This document shows, piece after piece, positions 59,768 through 64,000 of a stretch of 64,000 bases of DNA. Position 1 is the first letter of the stretch. The number at the start of each line of letters is the position of its first letter. Made by a program: the position numbers and the translations under genes. This DNA comes from Fimbriimonas planktonicus. Lineage in GTDB: Bacteria; Armatimonadota; Fimbriimonadia; Fimbriimonadales; Fimbriimonadaceae. The stretch spans positions 620,001 to 684,000 of the forward strand of contig OZ248539.1 in assembly GCA_965234685.1 (NCBI GenBank), in the 5' to 3' direction. The notes below the pieces were generated by a model. The model was not told the origin of the DNA. It did not search any database and saw nothing but the letters and a program-made list of their open reading frames with translations.

Positions 59768-60721
59768 TTAGGTGTTCTCGACCCCGCCGCCGGTGGGCAG
59801 AAACTTCTCGAATCCTTTGGGAGGCGTGTACTTCTGCTTCTGGAGGCGATTCCAAATGAGGCTGGCCATCTTGCGAATCGCCGTGTCCCCTTCGTTCTCT
59901 GCTACCCAGCGGCGATCCTTTTGCGAATCCGTGTAGATCGTCACAACATAAGGCACCGGTGCGTACACAATCGCGGTGTCAGACCGGCTCCGACTGATCG
60001 CGCCCGACTTACTTGCCACCGCAATTCCCGGCGGAACGCTCGCCCCGATCCAGTCATCCCAGTACTGATGGCTCAAGATGCGTTGCATCTTCTCGCAACC
60101 GGCCGGGCCCGCCGCCTTCTTCTGATAGACCATCTCCAACAGGCGAGCCATCTCATTCGGAGTCGTCACGCCCATTCCAAATTGCCTCCCAAGGTTTCGC
60201 AGGCGCGTCTCAGTTGCCGGAGCGCTCGCGAGCAGAAGCGTGTCCTTTAGCCCAAGCCCTGTCAGAGTCTCGTTCACCTTAACCGTGCCCAGCCATTCGC
60301 GCAGGACCCTTGTGGCCAGGTTGTCGCTCACCGTGATCATCAAGTTCACGTACCCGTCCAGGTCCAGCTTCATATCGTCCTGAAGGTAGTAGGACCACTC
60401 GCTCACGTCGTACTCAAGGCGCTGCGCTTTGTTTGGTAATGCCCGCTTGTCGGTCCAATTCATCCGCCCTGCTTCGACCTCGCGAATGGCGTGCAGCGCC
60501 ACCGCGGTCTTGATCGTGCTGGCCGTAGGAAACCGCTCGTTCCCGCGAAAAGAAATCTGCTCACCGGTGTCCAGCCGCTTCAAGGAGTAACCGATTCGGC
60601 CATGGAAACCAGCGCAAATCTGATTGAGCTCAATTTGTAGCCGATCGAGATTGGAAACAGCAGGCTTTTGAACGAGCGTAACGGCGAATAGGCACCCGGC
60701 TAACACCTCATGATCGTACAT
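59768..60721 (-). CDS. Class A beta-lactamase-like serine hydrolase
   Basis: A 317-residue protein of the serine beta-lactamase/PBP fold. The S-x-x-K is FPTASTIKTAV (Ser68, Lys71), the SDN is MITVSDNLATRV (about 132-134), and the KTG equivalent is ASKSGAISRS (about 249). The omega loop carrying Glu166 in true class A enzymes (ExxLN) is not found: this region reads SAPATETRLRNLGRQFG. So efficient deacylation is doubtful and the enzyme may be a carboxypeptidase or esterase. The N-terminal hydrophobic segment is short. It converges on the pilin operon. Confidence 0.85.
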   Translation of the reverse strand: MYDHEVLAGCLFAVTLVQKPAVSNLDRLQIELNQICAGFHGRIGYSLKRLDTGEQISFRGNERFPTASTIKTAVALHAIREVEAGRMNWTDKRALPNKAQRLEYDVSEWSYYLQDDMKLDLDGYVNLMITVSDNLATRVLREWLGTVKVNETLTGLGLKDTLLLASAPATETRLRNLGRQFGMGVTTPNEMARLLEMVYQKKAAGPAGCEKMQRILSHQYWDDWIGASVPPGIAVASKSGAISRSRSDTAIVYAPVPYVVTIYTDSQKDRRWVAENEGDTAIRKMASLIWNRLQKQKYTPPKGFEKFLPTGGGVENT

Positions 60722-60776
60722 AAAAACGCCCCGGTCCGCAATGCGAATCCGAGGCGTGGATGGCTGGAAGCGACGA

Positions 60777-60950
60777 TCAGTCCTTCCAGGTTTTGAACAA
60801 AAGCTCCGTCTGGTGTTCCAGAACGCGATTCCAAGATTTCAACATTCCAAGGCTTTGAAGCTTCGGGAGCTGAAAGCTGGTTCGCGAAGCGCGGATCCAG
60901 TTGAGCCGAACGAGTCGCAATGGCGACCAGTTTTGTAACGATACGATCAA
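60777..60950 (-). CDS. Possible small protein with a strong Shine-Dalgarno
   Basis: A 57-residue frame starts at TTG 60950, preceded by AAGGAGGT 5 bases upstream, the best ribosome site in the window. It ends ...SWNRVLEHQTELLFKTWKD. The protein is basic and helical with no match. A longer frame on the same strand from 61112 has no RBS. It lies between the serine hydrolase and the aldolase; expression is not shown. Confidence 0.4.
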   Translation of the reverse strand: MIVSLQNWSPLRLVRLNWIRASRTSFQLPKLQSLGMLKSWNRVLEHQTELLFKTWKD

Positions 60951-61096
60951 GATTGACCTCCTTTTTCCAAAGGGCACCGAAGTTGGTGCGGTCTGGACAA
61001 ATGCATTGTCCGGTTTCGAGGTTCTTCTCTGAACATAGTGATGGTACCACAAGGAAACCATGCCTCGGCCTTTAGTCCCGCGTATACTGTGCGGCG

Positions 61097-62125
61097 ATGC
61101 CTGTCCCGTCACCTTCCCAGTTCGGCCAGATTCTTGATGCAGCGCAGAAGGGCGATTACGCTCTCGCGAGCATCAACGTCACCTCCAGCAACACGATTAA
61201 CGCGGCGCTGTACGCTTTCGCCGAAACCAAAACCGACGGCATCATCCAGTTCAGCACCGGCGGCGGCGAGCATGCCAGCGGTCCCGTCAAGAACGGCGCG
61301 CTCGGTGCGATCGCCCTAGCCGAGTACGTCCATCGACTCGCCGCTGAGCTAGGCGTCTTCGTTGCTCTCACGACCGACCACTGCGTTCCCGGAAAAGTAG
61401 AGCCATTCCTGAATCCGCTCCTGGTAGAAGCCGAACGTCGCCATGCCGCCGGCCTCCCGAACCTATTTAACGGTCACATGTTCGATGGCTCGGAGCTCAG
61501 CATGAAGGCGAACATCGAAGTTTCCCAGGGCTTGCTCAAGCGAATGGCTCCCCTCGGTATCGTTCTCGAAGTGGAATCCGGTGTCGTTGGTGGAGAAGAG
61601 GATGGCATCGACAACTCCGACGCCGACCACTCCAAGCTCTTTACGACCCCCGAGGACATGCTCATGGTTTACGAAAACCTGCACGAGCTTGGCCGATTCA
61701 CCCTCGCGGCCACCTTTGGCAACGTCCACGGCGTCTACAAGCCCGGAAACGTAAAGCTCGAGCCAACCATCCTTCGAGATGGCCAAGCCGCCGTCATCGC
61801 AAAGCATGGTGAAGGCGCAAAGATGGATCTTGTGTTCCACGGCGGAAGCGGATCGCTCCTTTCTGAAATTCACGAGACCCTGAATTACGGCGTCATCAAG
61901 ATGAACGTCGACACCGACTGCCAGTACACCTTCACCCGCCCGATTGCGGACCACATGATGAAGCACTACGACGGCGTGCTTCGATTGGACGGAGAAATGG
62001 GAGACAAGAAGGTCTACGACCCACGCAGCTATCTGAAGAAAGCTGAGCAAAGCATGAAGCAGCGCGTCATTCAGGCCGCCGAAGACCTAAAGAGCACCGG
62101 AAAGACTCTGTTCGGCCAGATTTAA
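61097..62125 (+). CDS. fba: Class II fructose-bisphosphate aldolase
   Basis: Reversible cleavage of fructose-1,6-bisphosphate in glycolysis and gluconeogenesis, zinc dependent. The 342-residue protein has VFVALTTDHCVPGKVEPFL with a metal His, MFDGSELSMKANIE, VLEVESGVVGGEEDGIDN, TFGNVHGVYKPGNVKLEP and VFHGGSGSLLSEIHETLNYG, then MNVDTDCQYTFTRPI. The type IIa (E. coli-like) form. It precedes a small SH3-like gene 18 bases on. Confidence 0.95.
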   Translation: MPVPSPSQFGQILDAAQKGDYALASINVTSSNTINAALYAFAETKTDGIIQFSTGGGEHASGPVKNGALGAIALAEYVHRLAAELGVFVALTTDHCVPGKVEPFLNPLLVEAERRHAAGLPNLFNGHMFDGSELSMKANIEVSQGLLKRMAPLGIVLEVESGVVGGEEDGIDNSDADHSKLFTTPEDMLMVYENLHELGRFTLAATFGNVHGVYKPGNVKLEPTILRDGQAAVIAKHGEGAKMDLVFHGGSGSLLSEIHETLNYGVIKMNVDTDCQYTFTRPIADHMMKHYDGVLRLDGEMGDKKVYDPRSYLKKAEQSMKQRVIQAAEDLKSTGKTLFGQI

Positions 62126-62143
62126 ACGGGTTACACTCATCAC

Positions 62144-62338
62144 ATGGAGCTTTTGCAGCCGCTCATCGGGAAAAAGATCACGATCGTCACCGTTCTTGGC
62201 GGCGGTCAGGAAAAACAGGAAGTGGGCACCCTTGAAGCCGCCGCCGGAGATTGGCTGCAGTTGCGAAAGGGTGAGCACGAAGTCCACATTTATCCGCTTT
62301 CGCACATTCGGATGATCAAGCCGTTCGAACCGTTATAA
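62144..62338 (+). CDS. Small beta-barrel protein, unknown
   Basis: A 64-residue protein (MELLQPLIGKKITIVTVLGG ... LSHIRMIKPFEPL). The alternation of hydrophobic residues and turns suggests a small SH3- or LSm-like barrel: IGKKITIVTVLGGGQEKQEV, GTLEAAAGDWLQLRKGEHEV and HIYPLSHIRMIKPF could form five strands. Similar short proteins in other bacteria are uncharacterised. It starts 18 bases after fba and could be co-transcribed. Confidence 0.6.
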   Translation: MELLQPLIGKKITIVTVLGGGQEKQEVGTLEAAAGDWLQLRKGEHEVHIYPLSHIRMIKPFEPL

Positions 62339-62350
62339 AGTATTTGCATT

Positions 62351-62878
62351 ATGGAAAGCGGGCTAGCCTTTTCACCTGAGCAATCGGCTCAGGTGATTGC
62401 CCTCGCCGCTCGAATGCAGGAAGCGGACGCCGAAAAAATTCCGGTCGCCCAGCTTCGGCAGGCCGCATTGGAAGCAGGCATCGAAGATCGTTACATCGAA
62501 GCCGCAATTCAGCAAGTCGGCGACGGGCAGACGTCAATCGTTGAAACCGTAAAGCCGGAAGCCGCCGACAATTCACCCTGGACCTTTGGCCTTGTTCTTT
62601 TGAACGTGTGTGTCTTGGCCAAATTCGGTATGGATTACCGCCTGACAAGCGATGCTGAGATTCCGATGGCTGCTGTTGCGCTCATGCTTCTCGTGAACGG
62701 AATCTTGTTGCCCTCCAGAAAGGCGCTTGGCGCGCTCGGAGTAATCGCATGGGGCTGGTCCGCCGGAATCCACTTGAGCCGCTCGGACGATTTCGGCAGC
62801 ATTCTTCTTTGCATCGCGATTGGCTATCTGATCTACACGGCCGGAAAGGGACTTTCGCCTTATCGCAAGTCGAAGTAA
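62351..62878 (+). CDS. Membrane protein with an N-terminal helical module, paralogue 1
   Basis: A 175-residue protein. Residues 5-55 form a helical module (QVIALAARMQEADAEKIPVA ... ALEAGIEDRYIEAAIQQVG), residues 75-165 carry about four membrane helices (PWTFGLVLLNVCVLAKFGM, MAAVALMLLVNGILLPS, GALGVIAWGWSAGIHLS, FGSILLCIAIGYLIYTAG). The next gene has the same architecture. Function unknown. Confidence 0.65.
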   Translation: MESGLAFSPEQSAQVIALAARMQEADAEKIPVAQLRQAALEAGIEDRYIEAAIQQVGDGQTSIVETVKPEAADNSPWTFGLVLLNVCVLAKFGMDYRLTSDAEIPMAAVALMLLVNGILLPSRKALGALGVIAWGWSAGIHLSRSDDFGSILLCIAIGYLIYTAGKGLSPYRKSK

Positions 62879-62945
62879 TACCTAGCACCTCTTCGCAAGC
62901 AGATACTAAGAACTTCCGTAACCGGAGAACAGGGAGCCGAGTAGA

Positions 62946-63503
62946 TTGAACGAGTTCAGACCACTCAACAACGAAGAGCAAGATAGGGTCATGAAGCTGG
63001 CGCTGGAGTACCAGCGGCAAGAACTCGAGCTCCGAGACCTTCGCGATCTTCAGGCGATCGGTGAGCAAATCGGGGTGAAACCGGAACACGTCGAGCGGGC
63101 GTATGCCGCCGTCTTGACAAACACGGACCCGGTCTCAACTCCAAAATCCAAAGTAGTGACAGCGATGAGCATCACCGACATCGCGATGATGATTCTAAAT
63201 GTCCTCGTTGCAGTCGGCGTGGCAACGAGCTATTCCGAAGTGAACAGTGCTACGCCGATTTTCATCGCGCTGGCCGTTATAGTTGCGACGAGTGCTGTCC
63301 TGCGATCGCGAAGGGCCAATTTAATCATCGCTATCGCTTGGAGTATTGCGATCCCGTTCACCATGCCCAAGGGACTGCGTCCAGAGGAACTCTACCTACC
63401 CCTACTCGTCATTGCCGTCGTTCTGTGTTTGAGCTCGCTCGGAGCGAGGGACCTCGGCGAAAGATCACGGCACTGGCTAACCCGGTACAAACGGCCCCAA
63501 TAG
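62946..63503 (+). CDS. Membrane protein with an N-terminal helical module, paralogue 2
   Basis: A 185-residue protein with TTG start (GGGAG upstream). The N-terminal module (DRVMKLALEYQRQELELRDL ... AIGEQIGVKPEHVERAYAAV) resembles that of the previous gene, as do the membrane helices (DIAMMILNVLVAVGVATSY, FIALAVIVATSAVLRS, LIIAIAWSIAIPFTMP, LYLPLLVIAVVLCLSSLG). The tandem order suggests a duplication. Unknown role, perhaps sensing via the N-terminal module. Confidence 0.65.
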   Translation: MNEFRPLNNEEQDRVMKLALEYQRQELELRDLRDLQAIGEQIGVKPEHVERAYAAVLTNTDPVSTPKSKVVTAMSITDIAMMILNVLVAVGVATSYSEVNSATPIFIALAVIVATSAVLRSRRANLIIAIAWSIAIPFTMPKGLRPEELYLPLLVIAVVLCLSSLGARDLGERSRHWLTRYKRPQ

Positions 63504-63537
63504 CGACGACAAATTCTTGCGGTCGGTAGAATCAGCC

Positions 63538-64000
63538 GTGCGCATCCTCATCACCAACGACGATGGAATCCACGCTCCTGGCCTAAAATCCATCGCCTCG
63601 GTGGCCGCCGAGTTTGGAGAAGTCATCATCGTCGCTCCCGACCGCGAACGAAGCGCCTGCGCCCACGCGATGACCATGCGCGAGCCGCTCCGTGTGAACG
63701 AAGTCAAGTACCAAGCCGCCCCCGTGAAGGCATTTGAGGTCAACGGCTTGCCCGTTGATTGCGTCAATGTCGGCCTAACCATCGGCTGGCCCGATGGCTG
63801 CGATCTCGTCCTCAGCGGCATCAACAACGGCCCTAACTTAGGCTTCGACGTCACCTACAGCGGCACCGTCGCCGGAGCCATGGAAGGAACCATCAACGGA
63901 ATCCGCAGCATCGCCATTTCGATGGCGATCCTGAACTCTTCCGAATCCATCAATTACGATCTCGGCGCGGATTGGCTCCGCGAAAACTGGGATGACCTCA
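63538..64000 (+). CDS. surE: SurE 5'-nucleotidase (partial, cut by window end)
   Basis: Dephosphorylates nucleoside 5'-monophosphates; the gene is often linked to stationary-phase survival. The first 154 residues are seen and carry the SurE start RILITNDDGIHAPGLKS, with metal-binding NDDG, VAPDRERSACAHAMT, LPVDCVNVGL and VLSGINNGPNLGFDVTYSGT with GAMEGTINGI. Start is GTG at 63538. The 3' part lies outside the window. Confidence 0.96.
   Translation, partial: MRILITNDDGIHAPGLKSIASVAAEFGEVIIVAPDRERSACAHAMTMREPLRVNEVKYQAAPVKAFEVNGLPVDCVNVGLTIGWPDGCDLVLSGINNGPNLGFDVTYSGTVAGAMEGTINGIRSIAISMAILNSSESINYDLGADWLRENWDDL

Noticed and set aside
60700..61050. Minus-strand 116-codon frame between hydrolase and aldolase
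   Set aside because: Starts at a GTG with no ribosome site; the TTG frame with AAGGAGGT in another register is better supported.
1..64000. CRISPR array or complete prophage
   Set aside because: No regularly spaced repeat array and no capsid, tail, integrase or lysis genes were seen.

Overview
The window reads as chromosomal DNA of a member of the Armatimonadota, most likely class Fimbriimonadia. This is inferred from several things together: a type IV pilin-like gene at 58656 with an N-terminal segment running FTLIELL...LFPVFAQAK, which I know as typical of that phylum; planctomycete-style DUF1552/DUF1592, DUF1549/DUF1553 and DUF1501 cytochrome and Tat-exported gene pairs; a PEP-CTERM-like tail at the left edge; and moderately GC-rich coding sequence. 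No rRNA is present. Two tRNA genes are: Ser-GGA and Thr-TGT, both on the minus strand and both with encoded CCA.

Left third (1-28 kb), mostly housekeeping. An HPt phosphotransfer protein, proS, hisS followed by an outer-membrane barrel and two small envelope/J-like genes, mutY, a diverged dprA, an MTA/purine phosphorylase, a CBS protein, bcp and panBC. Then come a DUF1552/DUF1592/cytochrome c operon, a MarR regulator divergent from a SnoaL-like gene, and a YbaY-META fusion. A minus-strand run follows (ROK kinase, acyltransferase E2, HEPN protein and partner), then an ABC-2 exporter with a TPR protein, and trpDCF. A decayed proS 3' end sits just before hisS, and a probable small RNA with its own terminator lies between the ABC operon and trpF.

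Middle (28-42.5 kb). A small HTH gene under a 20-bp dyad, two TPR/zinc-ribbon envelope proteins, an amidohydrolase/amine oxidase/membrane protein operon, a purple-acid-phosphatase-like enzyme, gmd with an aldo-keto-reductase-like follower, and a DUF1549/DUF1553 cytochrome next to DUF1501.

Accessory island (about 42.8-48.3 kb), ending at tRNA-Thr. It is visibly more AT-rich and gene-poor. It holds a 519-aa protein I do not recognise, a solitary SIR2-domain protein of the kind used in anti-phage defence, and relics of two different transposases (IS3-like and IS481-like). This is the best candidate for an undescribed system. Beside it are two tandem secreted paralogues that share a leader element, then an orphan phage terminase-portal pair without capsid genes.

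Right end (53-64 kb). An ankyrin protein, a large secreted protein, a SIMPL protein, an ECF sigma factor, the pilin-like gene with a 50-aa lipoprotein, a class-A-like serine hydrolase, class II fructose-bisphosphate aldolase, three small proteins and the start of surE. Functions are called from motifs read by eye; no database search was possible.
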